Assembly (NCBI GenBank): GCA_915070235.1
Contig: CAJZFM010000131.1
Coordinates: 1 to 6,260 of the forward strand
Source: an uncultured Capnocytophaga sp.
GTDB lineage: Bacteria; Bacteroidota; Bacteroidia; Flavobacteriales; Flavobacteriaceae
Reading direction: 5' to 3'
DNA: 6,260 nucleotides
Part shown: piece by piece, positions 1 through 5,751 of the stretch
How positions within the stretch are numbered: the stretch's first letter is position 1
How the letters are laid out: each line of letters begins with the position of its first letter
The notes under the pieces: generated by a model
Databases searched by the model: none
What the model saw: the letters and a program-made list of their open reading frames with translations, nothing else
What the model was told of the DNA's origin: nothing
Translations under genes and position numbers: made by a program

Positions 1-458
1 TTAACAAGGCACAAGTAGAGAAAGAAATTGCATCACTTAACATTTTGCTTTCTAATTATCAAACCTATTATCAGAACTTACGTGGTGTGCACTGGAATAT
101 CAAGGGAAAACGCTTTTTTGAACTCCATGTAAAGTTTGAAGAACTTTACAATGCAGCTCAAGAACAAGTGGATCAAATCGCTGAACGTATCTTAACCCTT
201 GGTGGGGTGCCTTTCAACACCTTGGCAAGTTATGTAAAACACGCTACTATTCCTGTGGGAGAAAACGTAACTGATGACGACAAAGCCGTTCGCCTTATCA
301 TAGACAGCATTGTAGCACTGCTTCCTTTGGAAAGAGAACTACTTACGTTCTCTGATGAGATCAATGACGAGGGTACTAACACCCTTATCAGCGATTTCAT
401 CGTAGAACAAGAGAAAAACCTATGGATGCTTAAGTCCTACCTTAACGAAGCAATCTAA
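1..458 (+). CDS. dps: Dps-family ferritin-like DNA-binding/iron-storage protein (5' end missing)
   Basis: Dps proteins form cytoplasmic dodecamers that oxidise Fe(II) with hydrogen peroxide, store the iron and protect DNA. The frame is open from base 3 and runs off the left edge, so the true start lies outside; 151 residues are visible, close to the usual 155-165, so only a few are missing. The TTG at 45 is an internal Leu codon, because in-frame helix A sequence (QVEKEIASLN) precedes it. All ferroxidase ligands are present with the family spacing: His (codon 90), the next Trp, His (126), Asp (171) and Glu (183). The 12-15-4 spacing matches the dinuclear site of Listeria innocua Dps as I recall it. 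The motifs HWNIKG, FEELY and DQIAER are characteristic. The gene is convergent with the outer-membrane protein gene and ends in a strong terminator. Its promoter is outside the window, so regulation cannot be read. Family assignment is very secure. Confidence 0.96.
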   Translation, partial: NKAQVEKEIASLNILLSNYQTYYQNLRGVHWNIKGKRFFELHVKFEELYNAAQEQVDQIAERILTLGGVPFNTLASYVKHATIPVGENVTDDDKAVRLIIDSIVALLPLERELLTFSDEINDEGTNTLISDFIVEQEKNLWMLKSYLNEAI

Positions 459-482
459 TTCGCTTTAAAAAATAAGTTTATC

Positions 483-515
483 AAAAGAGGCTGCCCCTTG
501 GCAGCCTCTTTTTTT
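483..515. terminator. Bidirectional rho-independent terminator between dps and the convergent outer-membrane protein gene
   Basis: A perfect 13-bp stem pairs 483-495 with 500-512 around a CCTT loop at 496-499. The core GAGGCTGCC/GGCAGCCTC is flanked by A and T runs, so the + strand transcript ends in seven Us (509-515) and the - strand transcript in at least four. It begins 24 bases after the dps stop. On the other strand it starts directly after the stop codon of the - strand gene (514-516), so it should serve both genes. Confidence 0.93.
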
Positions 516-1293
516 AAAATGATATAAATACCCCTCCTGTAAAAACAGTATAGCCTTTGCGGATAGGGACTATAGGGCGAGTATGGTAGAGGTATTGGTA
601 GGAAAGCCATACCCCGAAGTGCTCTGTAATCTTATGGCGAAGGTCTAAGGCGGTAGCCCAACGGGGATTGCCTATTTTGCTATCCATACGATTGTGCATA
701 TAGGCGCTGGCAATCAGTAACCACTTCTCGGTAAACTGGAACTTAAGGCCTGTATGCAATTGAGACTTGATATTTCTCTGGTACTCCCTCCCTTCAAAGC
801 TATGGGGAAGTGGTACACCATTGTAGTTCCATTGTTCGTATTCGCCAAAAAAGCCTATGCCCGCGAACCATATGAAGTGCTCAGTTTGAACTAAATGAAA
901 TCGGGATTGTAGCCCCGCGGCCAATTTCAATTCCAAGCCTCTGGAGGGTGTCCATACGGATTCAGCAAAAGGATAGATCTCTATCGCTTTACGAATCATA
1001 TAGCGATATTCTCCATGCAAGAAACCATTGTTGACCGAGGTAGCCTCTCCTGAGCGAATCATCTCTACCTGATTAAAGAAGGTCAAGGCATGCTTCTTTC
1101 TGACCAATAAAGTGATATTGGCATTATTTTTTAGCTGAAAGAAGTCCTCCCGCTCCGTCTTGAAGTTGAACTCAGGGGCAATCGTCCCTTGTATGACCTT
1201 TGTTGTGTCAATAGGTGTTGCCAGGCTCTCTGTAAAAATTATCTGAGCCTCTGCCATAATTGGCGTAAGAAGTAATAAATAAAGAAATCTCAT
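514..1293 (-). CDS. Outer-membrane beta-barrel protein, DUF481-like
   Basis: This is a 259-residue exported protein of unknown function. Residues 1-16 form a short signal peptide (MRFLY, a run of Leu, then AEA before Gln17); a Gln at +1 is common in Bacteroidota signal peptidase I substrates. The mature part alternates polar and hydrophobic or aromatic residues in short stretches and ends in Phe (GGVFISF), the usual C-terminal signal of outer-membrane barrels. No lipobox cysteine, SusC/D motif or type IX sorting domain is present. The central pattern (ANITLLVRKK, then HGEYRYMI, then an AGLQSRF-like stretch followed by GFFGEYEQ) recalls the DUF481/YdiY group, but that rests on memory of the family's look. 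No TAnnTTTG box is seen in the 75-bp gap upstream, so it may be read through from the helicase gene or use an atypical promoter. Outer-membrane location is fairly secure; the family is tentative. Confidence 0.7.
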   Translation of the reverse strand: MRFLYLLLLTPIMAEAQIIFTESLATPIDTTKVIQGTIAPEFNFKTEREDFFQLKNNANITLLVRKKHALTFFNQVEMIRSGEATSVNNGFLHGEYRYMIRKAIEIYPFAESVWTPSRGLELKLAAGLQSRFHLVQTEHFIWFAGIGFFGEYEQWNYNGVPLPHSFEGREYQRNIKSQLHTGLKFQFTEKWLLIASAYMHNRMDSKIGNPRWATALDLRHKITEHFGVWLSYQYLYHTRPIVPIRKGYTVFTGGVFISF

Positions 1294-1295
1294 AA

Positions 1296-1368
1296 TAATG
1301 ATTAATGATTAATGGTTAATGATTAATGATTAATGGCATTGATCATTAATCATTATTGGCATTAATTA
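1296..1368. repeat. Heptamer tandem repeat plus inverted repeat filling an intergenic gap
   Basis: Six consecutive 7-bp units cover 1296-1337: TAATGAT, TAATGAT, TAATGGT, TAATGAT, TAATGAT, TAATGGC. The 14 bases at 1317-1330 are the exact reverse complement of 1342-1355, so single-stranded DNA or RNA could fold into an AT-only hairpin with an 11-base loop. The part at 1343-1368 also occurs, with one mismatch and in the opposite orientation, at 6070-6095. The block fills nearly the whole gap between the helicase stop and the outer-membrane protein start. Its function is unknown; it lacks the GC stem and U-run of a standard terminator. Confidence 0.9.
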
Positions 1369-2766
1369 CTAAAAAATAACATCTTCTGCTGCAAAGTTTA
1401 TCAGGTACAGTTTTTTCTTGGCGCGTGTAATGGCTGTATATAACCAACGAAAATAAGCTACACTCTGGCCTTCGGGAAGGTAGGGTTTTTCTACAAATAC
1501 CTTCTCCCACTGTCCGCCTTGGCTCTTATGACAGGTAACAGCATAAGCATACTTCACCTGTAGGGCATTATAATAAGGGTGTGTCCTTATATTGAGCGGA
1601 GCTATAAAGCCCGTTTGCTTGTTATACTCTTGTAATATTGCCCGATATAGTTCGTTTTGTTCCTCATAGGTCTGTGAGGGGTTGGCACTGGTGAGCGTAT
1701 CTAAGAGCAATATCGCCTCAAAAGGGTCTATATGTGGATAGTCCAATAGCCGAATGAGCACATGAGCAAAGGTATTGCCATAGAGTCGCTCTACCGATTG
1801 TATCTCAAGCACTTCCACGGTATCGCCATTGGCGATAAAGCCTGCGGTATCGGCCGCCCATAGGTAGTTATTCTTGACTACCATCAGCTGGTCACCCACA
1901 CAGAGGAGTTCGTCGTACTCGAAGGCCACCTGTCGTATCTGTTGGTTATACTCCACGGCACGCTTATTGGCGCGTACAATAAAGCAAGTCTCCTCCACCC
2001 CACTCTCTTCATAGGCTTCCAAAAGAGCGTCCTGCACCTCGGAGGCATTCTCCAGAAGTACCATATCCTTGAAAGGGGTTATACGCATACGAAAATTGTC
2101 CTTAAAGGTCTCTATACGCTTTCTCAGTCGGGTAGCATTGTAGAGGATGCCCGATTTGCGCCCTTGCCTGACCACATCGGTAAGGACACCCTCTATAACT
2201 TCCTTATGATAGACAAAGGAAAGCCTGTCGCTATCCAAGGCTGGACTCAGGGGAGTATGTATAGGTGGCAACTGTGCCGTATCTCCTATAATAAGCAAGC
2301 GGCAATTATCCCCTACATAGACGAACTCCATGAGATCTGAGAGTAACGAACCCTGTCCAAAGACACTCTCCTCCCCTATCATAGAAGCCTCATCTACTAC
2401 AAAGAGGGTATCGGAGGCCTTGTTATCCTTCAGCGAAAAAGAAAACATACCCTGCTCATCTATCGCCTGATAGATATACTTATGAATGGTAAAAGCCCGC
2501 TGAGCAGTGTAGGTAGTCATCACTTTGGCCGCTCTTCCTGTGGGTGCCAGCAAGACTACCTTCTGAGAAAGCGCCTTGAGAGTCTTGACAAGGGTATTAA
2601 CCAGTGTGGTTTTACCCGTCCCTGCAAAGCCTTTCAAAAGGAAAAGACTCTGCTCATTATCATCGGCTAAAAACCCCGCAAGTTCCTCTAATACAGACTC
2701 TTGCGATTCGGTCGGCTCCCACCCAAAGTACCCTAAAAGCAGCTCATAGATATCCTCTATATCCAT
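1369..2766 (-). CDS. RecD/Pif1-like superfamily 1 ATP-dependent DNA helicase
   Basis: This cytoplasmic 465-residue protein carries the full SF1B helicase motif set in order: a Q-motif-like TESQE (19-23), Walker A GFAGTGKTT (46-54), motif Ia APTGRAAK (74-81), Walker B VVDEASMIG (123-131), motif III GDTAQLPPI (161-169), motif IV-like VVRQGRKSGIL (198-208), motif V TCHKSQGGQW (411-420) and motif VI YTAITRAKKKLYL (443-455) in a UvrD_C_2-type C-terminal domain. Members hydrolyse ATP to unwind DNA, usually 5' to 3'. It lacks the long N-terminal region of RecD and RecD2 and has no RecB or RecC partner nearby, so I would not name it recD. The length agrees with the stand-alone Bacteroidota group annotated as RecD-like helicase. 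The ATG at 2766 is supported by Trp and Gln positions typical of the group and by a candidate -7 box just upstream. It is divergent from the pseudopilin-like gene. The exact cellular role (repair, replication or recombination) is not shown. Confidence 0.95.
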   Translation of the reverse strand: MDIEDIYELLLGYFGWEPTESQESVLEELAGFLADDNEQSLFLLKGFAGTGKTTLVNTLVKTLKALSQKVVLLAPTGRAAKVMTTYTAQRAFTIHKYIYQAIDEQGMFSFSLKDNKASDTLFVVDEASMIGEESVFGQGSLLSDLMEFVYVGDNCRLLIIGDTAQLPPIHTPLSPALDSDRLSFVYHKEVIEGVLTDVVRQGRKSGILYNATRLRKRIETFKDNFRMRITPFKDMVLLENASEVQDALLEAYEESGVEETCFIVRANKRAVEYNQQIRQVAFEYDELLCVGDQLMVVKNNYLWAADTAGFIANGDTVEVLEIQSVERLYGNTFAHVLIRLLDYPHIDPFEAILLLDTLTSANPSQTYEEQNELYRAILQEYNKQTGFIAPLNIRTHPYYNALQVKYAYAVTCHKSQGGQWEKVFVEKPYLPEGQSVAYFRWLYTAITRAKKKLYLINFAAEDVIF

Positions 2767-2783
2767 ATGTTGATAAATAATTT

Positions 2784-2809
2784 CAAAGGTAAGAAAAATT
2801 TCTTTGCAA
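2784..2809 (-). promoter_or_regulatory. Candidate promoter for the helicase gene
   Basis: Read on the - strand, TACCTTTG (2791-2784) fits the Bacteroidota -7 consensus TAnnTTTG and lies 17 bases before the ATG at 2766, implying a very short leader. The nearest -33-like TTG (2809-2807) gives a 15-base spacer, shorter than the usual 17-23, so this site is only moderately convincing. Confidence 0.45.
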
Positions 2810-2836
2810 AAAAGTCTTTTTTTAAAAAAAATATTG

Positions 2837-2844
2837 TATTTTTG
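2837..2844 (+). promoter_or_regulatory. Candidate -7 element for the pseudopilin-like/DUF3822 operon
   Basis: TATTTTTG matches TAnnTTTG exactly and lies 35 bases upstream of the ATG at 2880, leaving room for a leader of about 25 bases. No TTG occurs at the -33 distance; that region is a T- and A-rich run instead. In this AT-rich context an 8-base match alone could be chance, but its position is right. Confidence 0.5.
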
Positions 2845-2879
2845 CTCATTGTTGCGAATTTAATACAAATACATATTAT

Positions 2880-3548
2880 ATGAGAAGAGGTATTCAAGCT
2901 GCTTTGTTGATAATCAGTGTGATAGGTTTTTATTTGATATACAAATCTATCCAGACGCCTATTGAGTTTGCCCGTGAAAGTAAGGCACGTTTTGCCAAAG
3001 TAATTGCTACACTGAAGGACATTCGCAAAAGTGAAGAGGCCTACGAGGCGATCAACAAGACTTATACGAACAATTTTGCCGATTTGGAGAAATTCATTGA
3101 AAATGGGCAGTTCTATATCACCACCAGTCGTGATACCAGTTGGACAGCGTTTGACCCACATTTTAAAATAGATGTGCTCAAACAGAGTGCGGTTACCGAT
3201 ACTATAGGAAAAGTATCTGTAAAGGATTCCCTATTTAAGGGGTCTGACCGATACAAACAAATGGCATCGGTAAAAGTGGGCGATCGTACCATTCCTATCA
3301 AGATAGAAACAGGAGTTATCACTCGTGATAATGATGTGAAGTTCCCTGTATTTGAAGTAAAGGTATCTAAGAAAGATATTCTTGAGGGCTTAGACGAGGA
3401 AGAAATAGAGAGAGAACTCCAAAAAGTAGGAGTAAATGACATCAAAGGGCCTTATGTATCCGTAGGTTCTATGACTGAGGTATCAAGTAATGGTAACTGG
3501 CCCTCTTACTACAACGATAAGTCAGAAAATAAAGGTGGCTCAGAATAA
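2880..3548 (+). CDS. Single-pass membrane protein with pseudopilin-like N-terminal half
   Basis: This is a conserved-looking 222-residue protein of unknown function. After MRRG comes a hydrophobic segment (about residues 5-21), then an amphipathic, charged helix (28-58), then a soluble domain facing outward if the helix is an N-in anchor. The pattern Pro27, Tyr55, Tyr62, Leu69 (spacings 28, 7, 7) coincides with the conserved positions of GspG-type pseudopilins as I remember them (Pro22, then the Y...Y/P...L turn after helix 1). The basic leader ending in Gly also resembles a prepilin leader. The conserved Glu at +5 and a GFTLIE-type motif are missing, so prepilin peptidase processing is doubtful. 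Later signatures RDTSW (84-88), VSVKDSLFKGSDRY (112-125) and SNGNWP (203-208) resemble uncharacterised flavobacterial proteins I recall. It is the first gene of an operon with the DUF3822 gene. The ATG has an AT-rich leader without a Shine-Dalgarno. The gene call is secure; the pseudopilin relationship is inference. Confidence 0.88.
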   Translation: MRRGIQAALLIISVIGFYLIYKSIQTPIEFARESKARFAKVIATLKDIRKSEEAYEAINKTYTNNFADLEKFIENGQFYITTSRDTSWTAFDPHFKIDVLKQSAVTDTIGKVSVKDSLFKGSDRYKQMASVKVGDRTIPIKIETGVITRDNDVKFPVFEVKVSKKDILEGLDEEEIERELQKVGVNDIKGPYVSVGSMTEVSSNGNWPSYYNDKSENKGGSE

Positions 3549-4353
3549 TCATTTACATATTGAGTTTAAAAAAATGTCCATTCAATTGAATTTGGATGGG
3601 CTTTCTTTTTGTATCTTTAACCCAGGGCTCTCTTGTATAGAGTCTATCTATCATTTATCGTTACCTGCTTCTATGCCGCCTATCGTTGTCGAGCAGGAAG
3701 TACAGAACTATCTGAATGAGGAGCGGGCGCTCTGTCAGGACTTTGATACAATCAAGGTTCTGCATAACAACGAGCAATTCGCTTTTGTTCCTGAGAAACT
3801 TTTCGCTACGGAACACCTTTTTGAGTACCTCAAGTTCAACGTAGCTGAGTATCGCAACCAGATTATCAGCCATGATACACTGAGCCAGGAGAAGATGATC
3901 AATGTGTATATCCCCAATGCCGCTATCAACCGAGTCCTAAGAGAGACCTATGGAATTTTTGAGTACGAGCACTTCACCACCACACTCTTGGGCGTACTAC
4001 TGATGCATAATCCACAGAAGAAGGATGCTATCTATGCCCATTTTGACAAGAATGCCTTCCACTTGGTAGTATTCAAGGAAGGACAACTGGCCTTTTTCAA
4101 TCGTTTTGCCTTTGAAGAGCCTATAGATATGCTCTATTACCTACTTTTTTCGTTAGAGCAACTCTCTATAGATACTGAAGTTACTCCTTTGTATCTCTTA
4201 GGAGACATTATCCGTAACTCCGAGCGGTATTACCTTATATATAAGTATGTGCGATTCATCTATTTTCTCCCTCCACAGAAGAATAACCCCTTCTGCCAAA
4301 ATATGGATCCTACATTAGCCAGACAGAATTTTATACTGACACACACCTTTTGA
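3535..4353 (+). CDS. DUF3822 family protein, predicted actin-like (PilM-like) fold
   Basis: DUF3822 is a Bacteroidota-restricted family without known function. I recall a Bacteroides structure of this family described as having an actin-like ATPase fold, the fold also used by PilM of type IV pili and GspL of type II secretion. Here, MSIQLNLDGLSFCIFN looks like the first strand pair of such a fold. The second half (YAHFDKNAFHLVVFKEGQ, then RFAFEEPIDMLYYLLFSLEQL, then LYLLGD) repeats the pattern, but the glycine-rich phosphate loops are degenerate, so ATP use is uncertain. There is no signal peptide or membrane segment, so it is probably cytoplasmic. I chose the GTG at 3535 (272 residues): relatives have about 10-15 residues before the KK-[LM]-SIQ motif, and this start overlaps the upstream stop by 14 bases, suggesting translational coupling. 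The ATG at 3574 (259 residues) is the alternative; the ATG at 3490 would overlap too far. Family assignment is strong, function unknown. Confidence 0.92.
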   Translation: MAQNNHLHIEFKKMSIQLNLDGLSFCIFNPGLSCIESIYHLSLPASMPPIVVEQEVQNYLNEERALCQDFDTIKVLHNNEQFAFVPEKLFATEHLFEYLKFNVAEYRNQIISHDTLSQEKMINVYIPNAAINRVLRETYGIFEYEHFTTTLLGVLLMHNPQKKDAIYAHFDKNAFHLVVFKEGQLAFFNRFAFEEPIDMLYYLLFSLEQLSIDTEVTPLYLLGDIIRNSERYYLIYKYVRFIYFLPPQKNNPFCQNMDPTLARQNFILTHTF

Positions 4354-4407
4354 AAGGTAAAAGATAAAAAGTAAAAGTACTATAGTAACTGACTGCCGAC
4401 TAATGAA

Positions 4408-4442
4408 ATTAACAATTGACAATTAATAATTAACAATTATAA
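4408..4442. repeat. AT-rich heptamer repeat upstream of the NifU-like gene
   Basis: Five 7-bp units run in register: ATTAACA, ATTGACA, ATTAATA, ATTAACA, ATTATAA. They sit in the 147-bp gap between the DUF3822 stop and the NifU-like start, just before its -7 box. The rest of the gap (4354-4407) is an A-rich stretch (GGTAAAAGATAAAAAG-like) followed by GACTGCCGAC; I see no gene or clear terminator there. The period matches the arrays at 1296 and 6064, although the unit differs. Confidence 0.75.
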
Positions 4443-4457
4443 ATCGTTTTTATTCCG

Positions 4458-4465
4458 TATCTTTG
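4458..4465 (+). promoter_or_regulatory. Candidate -7 element for the NifU-like gene
   Basis: TATCTTTG matches TAnnTTTG exactly and is identical to the tRNA-Val -7 box at 6184. It ends 35 bases before the ATG at 4501. No TTG lies at the proper -33 distance; the closest (4416-4418) would give a 39-base spacer and falls inside the heptamer repeat. Confidence 0.6.
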
Positions 4466-4500
4466 CGCAAAGAAAACGTAAAACCTTATAACATATTAGC

Positions 4501-4740
4501 ATGAATAATCCAGACTTATTGAAACGAGTAGAAACCGCCTTAGCTGAAATTCGCCCTTACTTACAAAATGACGGAGGAGACATCTCCCTAATTGGTATAG
4601 AAGATGATAAGATTGTAAAAGTACAGCTCTTGGGAAGCTGCCTAAGTTGTAGTGTGAACCAAATGACTCTCAAGAGTGGCGTAGAAATGACCGTAAAGAA
4701 ATATGCCCCTGAGATAGAAAAGGTTGTGAATGTAATTTAA
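4501..4740 (+). CDS. NifU C-terminal-domain Fe-S cluster scaffold protein
   Basis: This small 79-residue cytoplasmic protein consists only of the NifU C-terminal (Nfu) domain, which carries or transfers iron-sulfur clusters to target proteins. The domain start RVETALAEIRPYLQNDGGD (9-27) and the cluster-binding CxxC at Cys47 and Cys50 within LGSCLSC (44-50), followed by the MTLKSGVE helix (55-62), are diagnostic. It lacks the IscU-like N-terminal and ferredoxin-like central domains of full NifU, and the A-type N-terminal domain of NfuA. Stand-alone versions of about 80 residues are normal in Bacteroidota, often beside an Mrp/ApbC ATPase, which is not seen here. It has its own -7 box upstream and a terminator hairpin downstream, so it is probably monocistronic. 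The ATG at 4501 matches the usual N-terminus. Whether it serves the ferredoxin encoded 1 kb away is unknown. Confidence 0.95.
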   Translation: MNNPDLLKRVETALAEIRPYLQNDGGDISLIGIEDDKIVKVQLLGSCLSCSVNQMTLKSGVEMTVKKYAPEIEKVVNVI

Positions 4741-4771
4741 TTGAGAAAAGAATAATTTGTTTTGTTTATTT

Positions 4772-4804
4772 CCCTTTAGGGGCTACGGCTCTTAAGGGGT
4801 TTTT
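4772..4804 (+). terminator. UACG-tetraloop terminator after the NifU-like gene
   Basis: As RNA, 4772-4783 pairs with 4788-4799 in an uninterrupted 12-bp stem containing three G-U wobbles. It is closed by C(UACG)G, a member of the very stable UNCG tetraloop class, and followed by five Us (4800-4804). The wobbles mean it works well only in the + strand transcript. The T-run ends 8 bases before the GHMP kinase ATG, so the hairpin also lies where that gene's leader should be. Confidence 0.82.
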
Positions 4805-4812
4805 CTTTAGTT

Positions 4813-5751
4813 ATGGAGAAAAAAGAGTTTTATGCCCACGGAAAGCTACTCCTTACGGGGGAGTATGCCGTTTTGGACGGTGCTTTGTCCTTAGCCCTAC
4901 CCACTCGGTATGGGCAGCATATGGAAGTATCCTCGCTCAAGGAACAGCGCATTCATTTTCGTAGTCTTACCATGGATGGCTCAGTATGGTTTGAAGAAGA
5001 CCTATTTACAGGAAGTGACAATCCCATAGCCCAGACCTTAGAGCGTATTATAGGGGAAGCTCAAAGACTACAGGCTGATTTCCTCTTGGAGAGAGGCGCT
5101 ATGGTTACCACTCGCTTGGAGTTTCCCCAAGGCTGGGGATTGGGGTCGTCCTCTACCCTGATTACCATGCTTGCCCAATGGGCAGGCGTAGATCCTTACC
5201 AACTCTTGTGGAACAGCTTTGGGGGGAGCGGGTACGACATAGCTTGTGCCACGGCCTCCTCTGCTATCCTCTACCAGCTACAAGAGGGACAAGCCAAGAG
5301 CTATCCGATCTACTATCAGCCTGAGTTTGCCGATTCGCTCTTCTTTGTCTATCTGAACCAAAAGCAGAACAGCAGGGAGGGCATTGCCCACTACAAGGCT
5401 ATCAAAAAGCACAAAACTGCCCTCGTCCAACAGCTCACCCACCTTACCGAAGCAGTATATCGCTGCCGCGACAAGGCACAATTTGCTACTCTTATCACCG
5501 AGCATGAGGCGCTACTCTCTACTTTTTTACAGCTACCCACTGTAAAAGAACGCCTTTTTGCTGACTTTGCAGGTGCTATCAAGAGCTTAGGGGCTTGGGG
5601 AGGCGACTTTGTTTTGGTAGTAGGCGAAGGAGACTATGTGAGAGACTATTTCACAAGTAAAGGATTCGATACCATACTCTCTTTCAAGCAAATGATTCTC
5701 CCTACGGATAGGGAGCCAATATTACCTCCAAGCCCTCAAGGTCTTCTGTAA
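4813..5751 (+). CDS. GYDIA-family GHMP kinase (mevalonate-kinase-like)
   Basis: GHMP kinases transfer ATP phosphate to small metabolites. The GYDIA subgroup in flavobacteria is usually linked to the mevalonate route to isoprenoids, probably as mevalonate or phosphomevalonate kinase; the exact substrate is not shown by sequence. Visible motifs in this 312-residue protein are motif 1 GKLLLTGEYAVLDGALSLALP-like (10-30), the ATP-binding loop GWGLGSSSTL (107-116), the group's namesake GGSGYDIACA (137-146), LNQKQNSREG (181-190), and C-terminal motif 3 SLGAWGGDFVLVV (258-270). Relatives I recall stop at the MIL/MVL that corresponds to residues 294-296. Here 16 more residues follow, rich in Pro, and they are encoded on the strand opposite the end of the ferredoxin gene. 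The ATG at 4813 fits the family start (KEFYAHGKLLLTGEY). No HMG-CoA reductase gene is adjacent. A terminator lies immediately upstream, so the promoter is unclear. Confidence 0.93.
   Translation: MEKKEFYAHGKLLLTGEYAVLDGALSLALPTRYGQHMEVSSLKEQRIHFRSLTMDGSVWFEEDLFTGSDNPIAQTLERIIGEAQRLQADFLLERGAMVTTRLEFPQGWGLGSSSTLITMLAQWAGVDPYQLLWNSFGGSGYDIACATASSAILYQLQEGQAKSYPIYYQPEFADSLFFVYLNQKQNSREGIAHYKAIKKHKTALVQQLTHLTEAVYRCRDKAQFATLITEHEALLSTFLQLPTVKERLFADFAGAIKSLGAWGGDFVLVVGEGDYVRDYFTSKGFDTILSFKQMILPTDREPILPPSPQGLL

Noticed and set aside
45..47. TTG as start of a 137-residue Dps
   Set aside because: The reading frame continues upstream to the window edge with sequence typical of Dps helix A, so TTG is an internal Leu codon and the gene is truncated by the window.
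1296..1368. CRISPR-like array
   Set aside because: Units are contiguous 7-mers without spacers, and no cas gene is present.
1942..2340. 132-codon open frame on the + strand inside the helicase gene
   Set aside because: It is wholly antisense to conserved helicase motifs, has no recognisable domain and no promoter; it is a coding shadow.
2757..3161. 134-codon open frame on the - strand across the divergent promoter region
   Set aside because: It spans the intergenic promoters and the antisense of the pseudopilin-like gene, ends in low-complexity Phe/Lys sequence, and has no family resemblance.
3113..3445. 110-codon - strand open frame opposite the pseudopilin-like gene
   Set aside because: Ser/Thr-rich shadow composition with no start context or domain; the + strand frame is clearly the coding one.
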